A stretch of DNA of 64,000 nucleotides from Osmia lignaria lignaria (lineage: Eukaryota > Arthropoda > Insecta > Hymenoptera > Megachilidae): assembly GCF_051020975.1 (NCBI RefSeq), contig NW_027478159.1:6030501-6094500 (forward strand), read 5' to 3'. The notes under the pieces are model-generated. The model was not told where the DNA came from. It searched no databases and saw only the letters and a list, made by a program, of their open reading frames with translations. Positions 37,308 to 48,903 of the stretch are shown here, piece by piece; within the stretch, counting starts at the first letter, position 1; the number at the start of each line of letters is the position of its first letter. The position numbers were made by a program, and so were the translations under genes.

Positions 37308-38917
37308 TCAGATGCGTAGTTCTCGAGATATATCCTGATATTTAAAAGTTCCGAAGCGGCACCAACATAATAGAGATACAGAAACACCGTGGCCCCTTTC
37401 TTTGAGGTAACTCTGCACTATTGCGAGCTGCAAATGCCACTTCCAGCTTAGCTGTGCAGAAGAAGAACAACAAGAAGAAGAAATATCTCGAAATATGTCC
37501 GTCAGGCCCCTTCCCTTGAGATAAATCTGCAAATATCTCGGAAACGAAGCGAGCTATGGCAAAATGTTAAGAAACCTTTTTTGTAGAGAATTAAGTTTCC
37601 TACTTTTTATGTTCTATGATATTTTCTGATCAGATGCGTAGTTCTCGAGATATATCAAGATATTTAAAAGTTCCGAAGCCGCACCAACATAATAGAGATA
37701 CAGAAACACCGTGGCCCCTTTCTTTGAGATAACTCTGCACTACTGCGAGCTGCAAATGCCACTTCCAGCTTAGCTGTGCAGAAGAAGAACAACAAGAATA
37801 AGAAATATTTCGAAATATGTCCGTCAGGCCCCTTCTCTTGAGATAAATCTGCAAATATCTCGGAAACGAAGCGAGCTACGGCAAAATGTTAAGAGACCTT
37901 TTTTGTAGAAAATTAGGTTTCCTACTTTTTATGTTCTATGATATTTTTTGATCAGATGCGTAGTTCTCGAGATATATCAAGATATTTAAAAGTTCCGAAG
38001 CCGCACCAACATAATAGAGACACAGAAACACCGTGGCCCCTTTCTTTGCGATAACTCTGCACTATTGCGAGCGGCAAATGCCACTTCCAGCTTAGCTGTG
38101 CAGAAGAAGAACAACAAGAAGAAGAAATATCTCGAAATATGTCCGTCAGGCCCCTTCCCTTGAGATAAATCTGCAAATATCTCGGAAACGATGCCAGTTA
38201 TGGGAAAATGTTAAGAGACCTTTTTTGTAGAGAATTAAGTTTCCTACTTTTTATGTTCTATGATATTTTTTGATCAGATGCGTAGTTCTCGAGATATATC
38301 AAGATATTTAAAAGTTCCGAAGCCGCACCAACATAATAGAGATACAGAAACACCGTGGCCCGTTTCTTTGAGATAACTCTGCACTATTGCGCGCTGCAAA
38401 TGCCACTTCCAGCTTAGCTGTGCAGAAGAAGAACAACAAGAAGAAGAAATATCTCGAAATATGTCCGTCAGGCCCCTTCCCTTGAGATATATCTGCAAAT
38501 ATCTCGGAAACGAAGCGAGCTACGGCAAAATGTTAAGAGACCTTTTTTGTAGAAAATTAGGTTTCCTACTTTTTATGTTCTATGATATTTTTCGATCAGA
38601 GGCGTAGTTCTCGAGATATATCAAGATATTTAAAAGTTCCGAAGCCGCACCAACATAATAGAGATACAGAAACACCGTGGCCCCTCTCTTTGAGATAACT
38701 CTGCACTATTGCGCGCTGCAAATGCCACTTCCAGCTTAGCTGTGCAGAAGAAGAACAACAAGAAGAAGAAATATCTCGAAATATGTCCGTCAGGCCCCTT
38801 CCCTTGAGATAAATCTGCAAATATCTCGGAAACGAAGCGAGCTATGGCAAAATGTTAAGAGACCTTTTTTGTAGAGAATTAAGTTTCCTACTTTTTATGT
38901 TCTATGATATTTTTTGA

Positions 38918-39241
38918 TCAGATGCGTAGTTCTCTAGATATATATTAAGATATTTAAAAGTTCCGAAGCCGCACCAACATAATAGAGATACAGAAACACC
39001 GTGGCCCCTTTCTTTGAGATAACTCTGCACTATTGCGAGCTGCAACTGCCACTTCCAGCTTAGCTGTGCAGAAGAAGAACAACAAGAAGAAGAAATATCT
39101 GGAAATATGTCCGTCAGGCCCCTTCCCTTGAGATAAATCTGCAAATATCTCGGAAACGAAGCGAGCTACGGCAAAATGTTAAGAGACCTTTTTTGTAGAA
39201 AATTAGGATTCCTACTTTTTATGTTCTATGATATTTTTTGA
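38918..39241 (+). repeat. Long monomer (324 bp), type G with CAACTGCC variant
   Basis: Same two-base insertion as at 32794. It shares GCTGCAACTGCC with the monomer at 35050, exactly 3868 bp (two 1934-bp units) upstream. Confidence 0.96.
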
Positions 39242-39563
39242 TCAGATGCGTAGTTCTCGAGATATATCCTGATATTTAAAAGTTCCGAAGCGGCACCAAC
39301 ATAATAGAGATACAGAAACACCGTGGCCCCTTTCTTTGAGGTAACTCTGCACTATTGCGAGCTGCAAATGCCACTTCCAGCTTAGCTGTGCAGAAGAAGA
39401 ACAACAAGAAGAAGAAATATCTCGAAACATGTCCGTCAGGCCCCTTCCCTTGAGATAAATCTGCAAATATCTCGGAAACGAAGCGAGCTATGGCAAAATG
39501 TTAAGAAACCTTTTTTGTAGAGAATTAAGTTTCCTACTTTTTATGTTCTATGATATTTTCTGA

Positions 39564-39885
39564 TCAGATGCGTAGTTCTCGAGATATATCAAGATATTTA
39601 AAAGTTCCGAAGCCGCACCAACATAATAGAGATACAGAAACACCGTGGCCCGTTTCTTTGAGATAACTCTGCACTATTGCGCGCTGCAAATGCCACTTCC
39701 AGCTTAGCTGTGCAGAAGAAGAACAACAAGAAGAAGAAATATCTCGAAATATGTCCGTCAGGCCCCTTCCCTTGAGATATATCTGCAAATATCTCGGAAA
39801 CGAAGCGAGCTACGGCAAAATGTTAAGAGACCTTTTTTGTAGAAAATTAGGTTTCCTACTTTTTATGTTCTATGATATTTTTTGA
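39564..39885 (+). repeat. Hybrid monomer: B-type start, D-type body
   Basis: It is preceded by AAGAAACC and ATTTTCTGATCAG, the junction that elsewhere leads into type B (33440, 35696, 37630). From CCCGTTTC and GCGCGCTG onwards it is type D and it ends in the D-type AAAATTAGGTTTCC. The likely origin is an exchange or conversion between B and D inside the monomer, somewhere between the start and about 39650. Confidence 0.8.
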
Positions 39886-41173
39886 TCAGATGCGTAGTTC
39901 TCGAGATATATCAAGATATTTAAAAGTTCCGAAGCCGCACCAACATAATAGAGATACAGAAACACCGTGGCCCCTTTCTTTGCGATAACTCTGCACTATT
40001 GCGAGCTGCAAATGCCACTTCCAGCTTAGCTGTGCAGAAGAAGAACAACAAGAAGAAGAAATATCTCGAAATATGTCCGTCAGGCCCCTTCCCTTGAGAT
40101 AAATCTGCAAATATCTCGGAAACGATGCCAGTTATGGGAAAATGTTAAGAGACCTTTTTTGTAGAGAATTAAGTTTCCTACTTTTTATGTTCTATGATAT
40201 TTTTTGATCAGATGCGTAGTTCCCGAGATATATCAAGGTATTTAAAAGTTCCGAAGCCGCACCAACATAATAGAGATACAGAAACACCGTGGCCCGTTTC
40301 TTTGAGATAACTCTGCACTATTGCGCGCTGCAAATGCCACTTCCAGCTTAGCTGTGCAGAAGAAGAACAACAAGAAGAAGAAATATCTCGAAATATGTCC
40401 GTCAGGCCCCTTCCCTTGAGATATATCTGCAAATATCTCGGAAACGAAGCGAGCTACGGCAAAATGTTAAGAGACCTTTTTTGTAGAAAATTAGGTTTCC
40501 TACTTTTTATGTTCTATGATATTTTTTGATCAGATGCGTAGTTCTCGAGATATATCAAGATATTTAAAAGTTCCGAAGCCGCACCAACATAATAGAGATA
40601 CAGAAACACCGTGGCCCCTTTCTTTGCGATAACTCTGCACTATTGCGAGCTGCAAATACCACTTCCAGCTTAGCTGTGCAGAAGAAGAACAACAAGAAGA
40701 AGAAATATCTCCAAATATGTCCGTCAGGCCCCTTCCCTTGAGATAAATCTGCAAATATCTCGGAAACGAAGCGAGCTATGGCAAAATGTTAAGAGACCTT
40801 TTTTGTAGAGAATTAAGTTTCCTACTTTTTATGTTCTATGATATTTTTCGATCAGAGGCGTAGTTCTCGAGATATATCAAGATATTTAAAAGTTCCGAAG
40901 CCGCACCAACATAATAGAGATACAGAAACACCGTGGCCCCTCTCTTTGAGATAACTCTGCACTATTGCGCGCTGCAAATGCCACTTCCAGCTTAGCTGTG
41001 CAGAAGAAGAACAACAAGAAGAAGAAATATCTCGAAATATGTCCGTCAGGCCCCTTCCCTTGAGATAAATCTGCAAATATCTCGGAAACGAAGCGAGCTA
41101 TGGCAAAATGTTAAGAGACCTTTTTTGTAGAGAATTAAGTTTCCTACTTTTTATGTTCTATGATATTTTTTGA

Positions 41174-41497
41174 TCAGATGCGTAGTTCTCTAGATATATA
41201 TTAAGATATTTAAAAGTTCCGAAGCCGCACCAACATAATAGAGATACAGAAACACCGTGGCCCCTTTCTTTGAGATAACTCTGCACTATTGCGAGCTGCA
41301 AATGCCACTTCCAGCTTAGCTGTGCAGAAGAAGAACAACAAGAAGAAGAAATATCTGGAAATATGTCCGTCAGGCCCCTTCCCTTGAGATAAATCTGCAA
41401 ATATCTCGGAAACGAAGCGAGCTACGGCAAAATGTTAAGAGACCTTTTTTGTAGAAAATTAGGATTCCTACTTTTTATGTTCTATGATATTTTTTGA
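41174..41497 (+). repeat. Long monomer (324 bp), type G, last odd-length copy
   Basis: Same two-base insertion as at 32794. From 41498 to the end of the window the repeat phase does not shift again: 69 monomer starts stay on an exact 322-bp grid. Confidence 0.96.
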
Positions 41498-42141
41498 TCA
41501 GATGCGTAGTTCTCGAGATATATCCTGATATTTAAAAGTTCCGAAGCGGCACCAACATAATAGAGATACAGAAACACCGTGGCCCCTTTCTTTGAGGTAA
41601 CTCTGCACTATTGCGAGCTGCAAATGCCACTTCCAGCTTAGCTGTGCAGAAGAAGAACAACAAGAAGAAGAAATATCTCGAAATATGTCCGTCAGGCCCC
41701 TTCCCTTGAGATAAATCTGCAAATATCTCGGAAACGAAGCGAGCTATGGCAAAATGTTAAGAAACCTTTTTTGTAGAGAATTAAGTTTCCTACTTTTTAT
41801 GTTCTATGATATTTTCTGATCAGATGCGTAGTTCTCGAGATATATCAAGATATTTAAAAGTTCCGAAGCCGCACCAACATAATAGAGATACAGAAACACC
41901 GTGGCCCCTTTCTTTGAGATAACTCTGCACTACTGCGAGCTGCAAATGCCACTTCCAGCTTAGCTGTGCAGAAGAAGAACAACAAGAAGAAGAAATATCT
42001 CGAAATATGTCCGTCAGGCCCCTTCCCTTGAGATAAATCTGCGAATATCTCGGAAACGAAGCGAGCTATGGCAAAATGTTAAGAGACCATTTTTGTAGAG
42101 AATTAAGTTTCCTACTTTTTATGTTCTATGATATTTTTTGA
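41498..42141 (+). repeat. Transition dimer between two higher-order repeats
   Basis: Starts as a sixth unit of the 31-41 kb repeat with an A-type monomer (41498). The second monomer (41820) has the CACTACTGCG of type B but AAGAAGAAG instead of AAGAATAAG, contains CTGCGAATATC, and ends with CCATTTTTG, the mark of the next block. Confidence 0.8.
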
Positions 42142-45100
42142 TCAGATGCGTAGTTCTCGAGATATATCCTGATATTTAAAAGTTCCGAAGCGGCACCAAC
42201 ATAATAGAGATACAGAAACACCGTGGCCCCTTTCTTTGAGGTAACTCTGCACTATTGCGAGCTGCAAATGCCACTTCCAGCTTAGCTGTGCAGAAGAAGA
42301 ACAACAAGAAGAAGGAATATCTCGAAATATGTCCGTCAGGCCCCTTCCCTTGAGATAAATCTGCAAATATCTCGGAAACCAAGCGAGCTATGGCAAAATG
42401 TTTAGAGACCTTATTTGTAGAGAATTAAGTTTCCTACTTTTTATGTTCTAAGATATTTTTTGATCAGATGCGTAGTTCTCGAGATATATCAAGATATTTA
42501 AAAGTTCCGAAGCCGCACCAACATAATAGAGATACAGAAACACCGTGGCCCCTTTCTTTGAGATAACTCTGCACTATTGCGAGCTGCAAATGCCACTTCC
42601 AGCTTAGCTGTGCAGAAGAAGAACAACAAGAAGAAGAAATATCTCGAAATATGTCCGTCAGGCCCCTTCCCTTGAGATAAATCTGCAAACATCTCGGAAA
42701 CGAAGCGAGCTATGGCAAAATGTTAAGAGACCTTTTTTGTAGAGAATTATGTTTCCTACAATTTACGTTCTCTGATATTTTTTGATCAGAAGCGTAGTTT
42801 TCGAGATATATCGAGATATTTAAAAGTTCCGAAGCCGCACCAACATAATAGAGATACAGAAACACCGTGGCCCCTTTCTTTGAGATAACTCTGCACTATT
42901 GCGACCTGCAAATGCCACTTCCAGCTTAGCTGTGCAGAAGAGGAACAACAAGAAGAAGAAATATCTCGGAATACGTCCGTCAGGCCCCTTCCCTTGAGCT
43001 AAATCTGCAAATATCTCGGAAACGATGCCAGCTATGGGAAAATGTTAAGAGACCTTTTTTGTAGAGAATTAAGTTTCCTACTTTTTATGTTCTATGATAT
43101 TTTTTGATCAGATGCGTAGTTCTCGAGATATATCAAGATATTTAAAAGCTCCGAAGCTGCACCAACATAATAGAGGTACAGAAACACCGTGGCCCCTTTC
43201 TTTGAGATAACTCTGCACTATTGCGAGCTGCAAATGCCACGGCCAGCTTAGCTGTGCAGAAGAAGAACAACAAGAAGAAGGAATATCTCGAAATATGTCC
43301 GTCAGGCCCCTTCCCTTGAGATAAATCTGCAAATATCTCGGAAACCAAGCGAGCTATGGCAAAATGTTTGGAGACCTTATTTGTAGAAAATTAGGATTCC
43401 TACTTTTTATGTTCTATGATATTTTTTGAACAGATGCGTAGTTCTCGAGATATATCAAGATATTTAAAAGTTCCGAAGCCGCACCAACATAATAGAGATA
43501 CAGAAACACTGTGGCCCCTTTCTTTGAGATAACTCTGCACTATTGCGCGCTGCAAATGCCACTTCCAGCTTAGCTGTGCAGAAGAAGAACAACAAGAAGA
43601 AGAAATATCTCGAAATATGTCCGTCAGGCCCCTTCCCTTGAGATAAATCTGCAAATATCTCGGAAACGAAGCGAGCTATGGCAAAATGTTAAGAGACCTT
43701 TTTTGTAGAGAATTAAGTTTCCTACTTTTTATGTTCTATGATATTTTCTGATCAGATGCGTAGTTCTCGAGATATATCAAGATATTTAAAAGTTCCGAAG
43801 CCGCACCAACATAATAGAGATACAGAAACACCGTGGCCCCTTTCTTTGAGATAACTCTGCACTACTGCGAGCTGCAAATGCCACTTCCAGCTTAGCTGTG
43901 CAGAAGAAGAACAACAAGAAGAAGAAATATCTCGAAATATGTCCGTCAGGCCCCTTCCCTTGAGATAAATCTGCAAATATCTCGGAAACGAAGCGAGCTA
44001 TGGCAAAATGTTAAGAGAGCATTTTTGTAGAGAATTAAGTTTCCTACTTTTTATGTTCTATGATATTTTTTGATCAGATGCGTAGTTCTCGAGATATATC
44101 CTGATATTTAAAAGTTCCGAAGCGGCACCAACATAATAGAGATACAGAAACACCGTGGCCCCTTTCTTTGAGGTAACTCTGCACTATTGCGAGCTGCAAA
44201 TGCCACTTCCAGCTTAGCTGTGCAGAAGAAGAACAACAAGAAGAAGGAATATCTCGAAATATGTCCGTCAGGCCCCTTCCCTTGAGATAAATCTGCAAAT
44301 ATCTCGGAAACCAAGCGAGCTATGGCAAAATGTTTAGAGACCTTATTTGTAGAGAATTAAGTTTCCTACTTTTTATGTTCTACGATATTTTTTGATCAGA
44401 TGCGTAGTTCTCGAGATATATCAAGATATTTAAAAGTTCCGAAGCCGCACCAACATAATAGAGATACAGAAACACCGTGGCCCCTTTCTTTGAGATAACT
44501 CTGCACTATTGCGAGCTGCAAATGCCACTTCCAGCTTAGCTGTGCAGAAGAAGAACAACAAGAAGAAGAAATATCTCGAAATATGTCCGTCAGGCCCCTT
44601 CCCTTGAGATAAATCTGCAAATATCTCGGAAACGAAGCGAGCTATGGCAAAATGTTAAGAGACCTTTTTTGTAGAGAATTATGTTTCCTACAATTTACGT
44701 TCTCTGATATTTTTTGATCAGAAGCGTAGTTTTCGAGATATATCGAGATATTTAAAAGTTCCGAAGCCGCACCAACATAATAGAGATACAGAAACACCGT
44801 GGCCCCTTTCTTTGAGATAACTCTGCACTATTGCGACCTGCAAATGCCACTTCCAGCTTAGCTGTGCAGAAGAGGAACAACAAGAAGAAGAAATATCTCG
44901 GAATATGTCCGTCAGGCCCCTTCCCTTGAGCTAAATCTGCAAATATCTCGGAAACGATGCCAGCTATGGGAAAATGTTAAGAGACCTTTTTTGTAGAGAA
45001 TTAAGTTTCCTACTTTCTTTGTTCTATGATATTTTTTGATCAGATGCGTAGTTCTCGAGATATATCAAGATATTTAAAAGCTCCGAAGCTGCACCAACAT

Positions 45101-46005
45101 AATAGAGGTACAGAAACACCGTGGACCCTTTCTTTGAGATAACTCTGCACTATTGCGAGCTGCAAATGCCACGTCCAGCTTAGCTGTGCAGAAGAAGAAC
45201 AACAAGAAGAAGGAATATCTCGAAATATGTCCGTCAGGCCCCTTCCCTTGAGATAAATCTGCAAATATCTCGGAAACCAAGCGAGCTATGGCAAAATGTT
45301 TGGAGACCTTATTTGTAGAAAATTAGGATTCCTACTTTTTATGTTCTATGATATTTTTTGAACAGATGCGTAGTTCTCGAGATATATCAAGATATTTAAA
45401 AGTTCCGAAGCCGCACCAACATAATAGAGATACAGAAACACCGTGGCCCCTTTCTTTGAGATAACTCTGCACTACTGCGAGCTGCAAATGCCACTTCCAG
45501 CTTAGCTGTGCTGAAGAAGAACAACAAGAAGAAGAAATATCTCGAAATATGTCCGTCAGGCCCCTTCCCTTGAGATAAATCTGCAAATATCTCGGAAACG
45601 AAGCGAGCTATGGCAAAATGTTAAGAGACCATTTTTGTAGAGAATTAAGTTTCCTACTTTTTATGTTCTATGATATTTTTTGATCAGATGCGTAGTTCTC
45701 GAGATATATCCTGATATTTAAAAGTTCCGAAGCGGCACCAACATAATAGAGATACAGAAACACCGTGGCCCCTTTCTTTGAGGTAACTCTGCACTATTGC
45801 GAGCTGCAAATGCCACTTCCAGCTTAGCTGTGCAGAAGAAGAACAACAAGAAGAAGGAATATCTCGAAATATGTCCGTCAGGCCCCTTCCCTTGAGATAA
45901 ATCTGCAAATATCTTGGAAACCAAGCGAGCTATGGCAAAATGTTTAGAGACCTTATTTGTAGAGAATTAAGTTTCCTACTTTTTATGTTCTACGATATTT
46001 TTTGA

Positions 46006-46327
46006 TCAGATGCGTAGTTCTCGAGATATATCAAGATATTTAAAAGTTCCGAAGCCGCACCAACATAATAGAGATACAGAAACACCGTGGCCCCTTTCTT
46101 TGAGATAACTCTGCACTATTGCGAGCTGCAAATGCCACTTCCAGCTTAGCTGTGCAGAAGAGGAACAACAAGAAGAAGAAATATCTCGGAATATGTCCGT
46201 CAGGCCCCTTCCCTTGAGCTAAATCTGCAAATATCTCGGAAACGATGCCAGCTATGGGAAAATGTTAAGAGACCTTTTTTGTAGAGAATTAAGTTTCCTA
46301 CTTTTTATGTTCTATGATATTTTTTGA
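46006..46327 (+). repeat. Hybrid monomer: Q-type 5' half, R-type 3' half
   Basis: The first half is standard (AGTTCTCGAG, GCGAGCTGC up to about 46130). From GAGGAAC near 46158 onward all R-type marks are present: CTCGGAATATG, GAGCTAAATC and CGATGCCAGCTATGGG. The crossover lies in the roughly 35 bp between. A second copy of this hybrid lies 1610 bp downstream at 47616, so the hybrid arose before the last unit duplication. Confidence 0.9.
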
Positions 46328-47615
46328 TCAGATGCGTAGTTCTCGAGATATATCAAGATATTTAAAAGCTCCGAAGCTGCACCAACATAATAGAGGTACA
46401 GAAACACCGTGGCCCCTTTCTTTGAGATAACTCTGCACTATTGCGAGCTGCAAATGCCACGTCCAGCTTAGCTGTGCAGAAGAAGAACAACAAGAAGAAG
46501 GAATATCTCGAAATATGTCCGTCAGGCCCCTTCCCTTGAGATAAATCTGCAAATATCTCGGAAACCAAGCGAGCTATGGCAAAATGTTTGGAGACCTTAT
46601 TTGTAGAAAATTAGGATTCCTACTTTTTATGTTCTACGATATTTTTTGATCAGATGCGTAGTTCTCGAGATATATCAAGATATTTAAAAGTTCCGAAGCC
46701 GCACCAACATAATAGAGATACAGAAACACCGTGGCCCCTTTCTTTGAGATAACTCTGCACTATTGCGAGCTGCAAATGCCACTTCCAGCTTAGCTGTGCA
46801 GAAGAAGAACAACAAGAATAAGAAATATTTCGAAATATGTCCGTCAGGCCCCTTCCCTTGAGATAAATCTGCAAATATCTCGGAAACGAAGCGAGCTATG
46901 GCAAAATGTTAAGAGACCATTTTTGTAGAGAATTAAGTTTCCTACTTTTTATGTTCTATGATATTTTTTGATCAGATGCGTAGTTCTCGAGATATATCCT
47001 GATATTTAAAAGTTCCGAAGCGGCACCAACATAATAGAGATACAGACACACCGTGGCCCCTTTCTTTGAGGTAACTCTGCACTATTGCGAGCTGCAAGTG
47101 CCACTTCCAGCTTAGCTGTGCAGAAGAAGAACAACAAGAAAAAGAAATATCTCGAAATATGTCCGTCAGGCCCCTTCCCTTGAGATAAATCTGCAAATAT
47201 CTCGGAAACGAAGCGAGCTATGGCAAAATGTTAAGAGACCATTTTTGTAGAGAATTAAGTTTCCTACTTTTTATGTTCTATGATATTTTTTGATCAGATG
47301 CGTAGTTCTCGAGATATATCCTGATATTTAAAAGTTCCGAAGCGGCACCAACATAATAGAGATACAGAAACACCGTGGCCCCTTTCTTTGAGGTAACTCT
47401 GCACTATTGCGAGCTGCAAATGCCACTTCCAGCTTAGCTGTGCAGAAGAAGAACAACAAGAAGAAGGAATATCTCGAAATATGTCCGTCAGGCCCCTTCC
47501 CTTGAGATAAATCTGCAAATATCTTGGAAACCAAGCGAGCTATGGCAAAATGTTTAGAGACCTTATTTGTAGAGAATTAAGTTTCCTACTTTTTATGTTC
47601 TACGATATTTTTTGA

Positions 47616-47937
47616 TCAGATGCGTAGTTCTCGAGATATATCAAGATATTTAAAAGTTCCGAAGCCGCACCAACATAATAGAGATACAGAAACACCGTGG
47701 CCCCTTTCTTTGAGATAACTCTGCACTATTGCGAGCTGCAAATGCCACTTCCAGCTTAGCTGTGCAGAAGAGGAACAACAAGAAGAAGAAATATCTCGGA
47801 ATATGTCCGTCAGGCCCCTTCCCTTGAGCTAAATCTGCAAATATCTCGGAAACGATGCCAGCTATGGGAAAATGTTAAGAGACCTTTTTTGTAGAGAATT
47901 AAGTTTCCTACTTTTTATGTTCTATGATATTTTTTGA
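47616..47937 (+). repeat. Hybrid monomer: second copy of the Q/R fusion
   Basis: Same arrangement as at 46006, with the standard GCGAGCTGC followed by GAGGAAC and the R-type 3' half. Its position at the same place in the following 1610-bp unit shows co-amplification. Confidence 0.9.
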
Positions 47938-48903
47938 TCAGATGCGTAGTTCTCGAGATATATCAAGATATTTAAAAGCTCCGAAGCTGCACCAACATAA
48001 TAGAGGTACAGAAACACCGTGGCCCCTTTCTTTGAGATAACTCTGCACTATTGCGAGCTGCAAATGCCACGTCCAGCTTAGCTGTGCAGAAGAAGAACAA
48101 CAAGAAGAAGGAATATCTCGAAATATGTCCGTCAGGCCCCTTCCCTTGAGATAAATCTGCAAATATCTCGGAAACCAAGCGAGCTATGGCAAAATCTTTA
48201 GAGACCTTATTTGTAGAGAATTAAGTTTCCTACTTTTTATGTTCTACGATATTTTTTGATCAGATGCGTAGTTCTCGAGATATATCAAGATATTTAAAAG
48301 TTCCGAAGCCGCACCAACATAATAGAGATACAGAAACACCGTGGCCCCTTTCTTTGAGATAACTCTGCACTATTGCGAGCTGCAAATGCCACTTCCAGCT
48401 TAGCTGTGCAGAAGAAGAACAACAAGAATAAGAAATATTTCGAAATATGTCCGTCAGGCCCCTTCCCTTGAGATAAATCTGCAAATATCTCGGAAACGAA
48501 GCGAGCTATGGCAAAATGTTAAGAGACCATTTTTGTAGAGAATTAAGTTTCCTACTTTTTATGTTCTATGATATTTTTTGATCAGATGCGTAGTTCTCGA
48601 GATATATCCTGATATTTAAAAGTTCCGAAGCGGCACCAACATAATAGAGATACAGACACACCGTGGCCCCTTTCTTTGAGGTAACTCTGCACTATTGCGA
48701 GCTGCAAGTGCCACTTCCAGCTTAGCTGTGCAGAAGAAGAACAACAAGAAAAAGAAATATCTCGAAATATGTCCGTCAGGCCCCTTCCCTTGAGATAAAT
48801 CTGCAAATATCTCGGAAACGAAGCGAGCTATGGCAAAATGTTAAGAGACCTTATTTGTAGAGAATTAAGTTTCCTACTTTTTATGTTCTACGATATTTTT
48901 TGA

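Larger units (their letters stand above)
31184..41497 (+). repeat. Higher-order repeat: 7-mer archetype in five units (6-7-6-6-7 monomers)
   Basis: Units are 31184-33117 (1934 bp), 33118-35373 (2256), 35374-37307 (1934), 37308-39241 (1934) and 39242-41497 (2256). The archetype is A to G. A has TCCTGATATTT and GCGGCACC. B has CACTACTGCG and AAGAATAAG. C has TTTGCGATAAC and ends CGATGCCAGTTATGGG. D has CCCGTTTC and GCGCGCTG. E has CAAATACC and CTCCAAATATG. F has TTCGATCAGAGGCG and CCTCTCTTTG. G is the 324-bp monomer with TCTCTAGATATATATTAAG. Unit orders are ACDEFG, ABCDEFG, ABCDFG, ABCDFG and A-D-CDEFG, the D in the last unit standing where B is expected. Confidence 0.95.
42142..48903 (+). repeat. 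Higher-order repeat: 6-mer (1932 bp) then three 5-mers (1610 bp)
   Basis: Units are 42142-44073, 44074-45683, 45684-47293 and 47294-48903. The first monomer (P) has TCCTGATATTT, GAAGGAATATC and AAACCAAGCG. It is followed by a standard monomer Q, then R (ACGTTCTCTGAT, GCGACCTGC, GAGGAAC, CTCGGAATA, CGATGCCAGCTATGGG), then S (AAAGCTCCGAAGCTGC, GAGGTAC), then one or two closing monomers. In units 3 and 4 Q and R are fused into one hybrid monomer and the closing pair is an AAGAATAAG monomer plus one with ACAGACACACCG. Units 3 and 4 are nearly identical. Confidence 0.93.
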
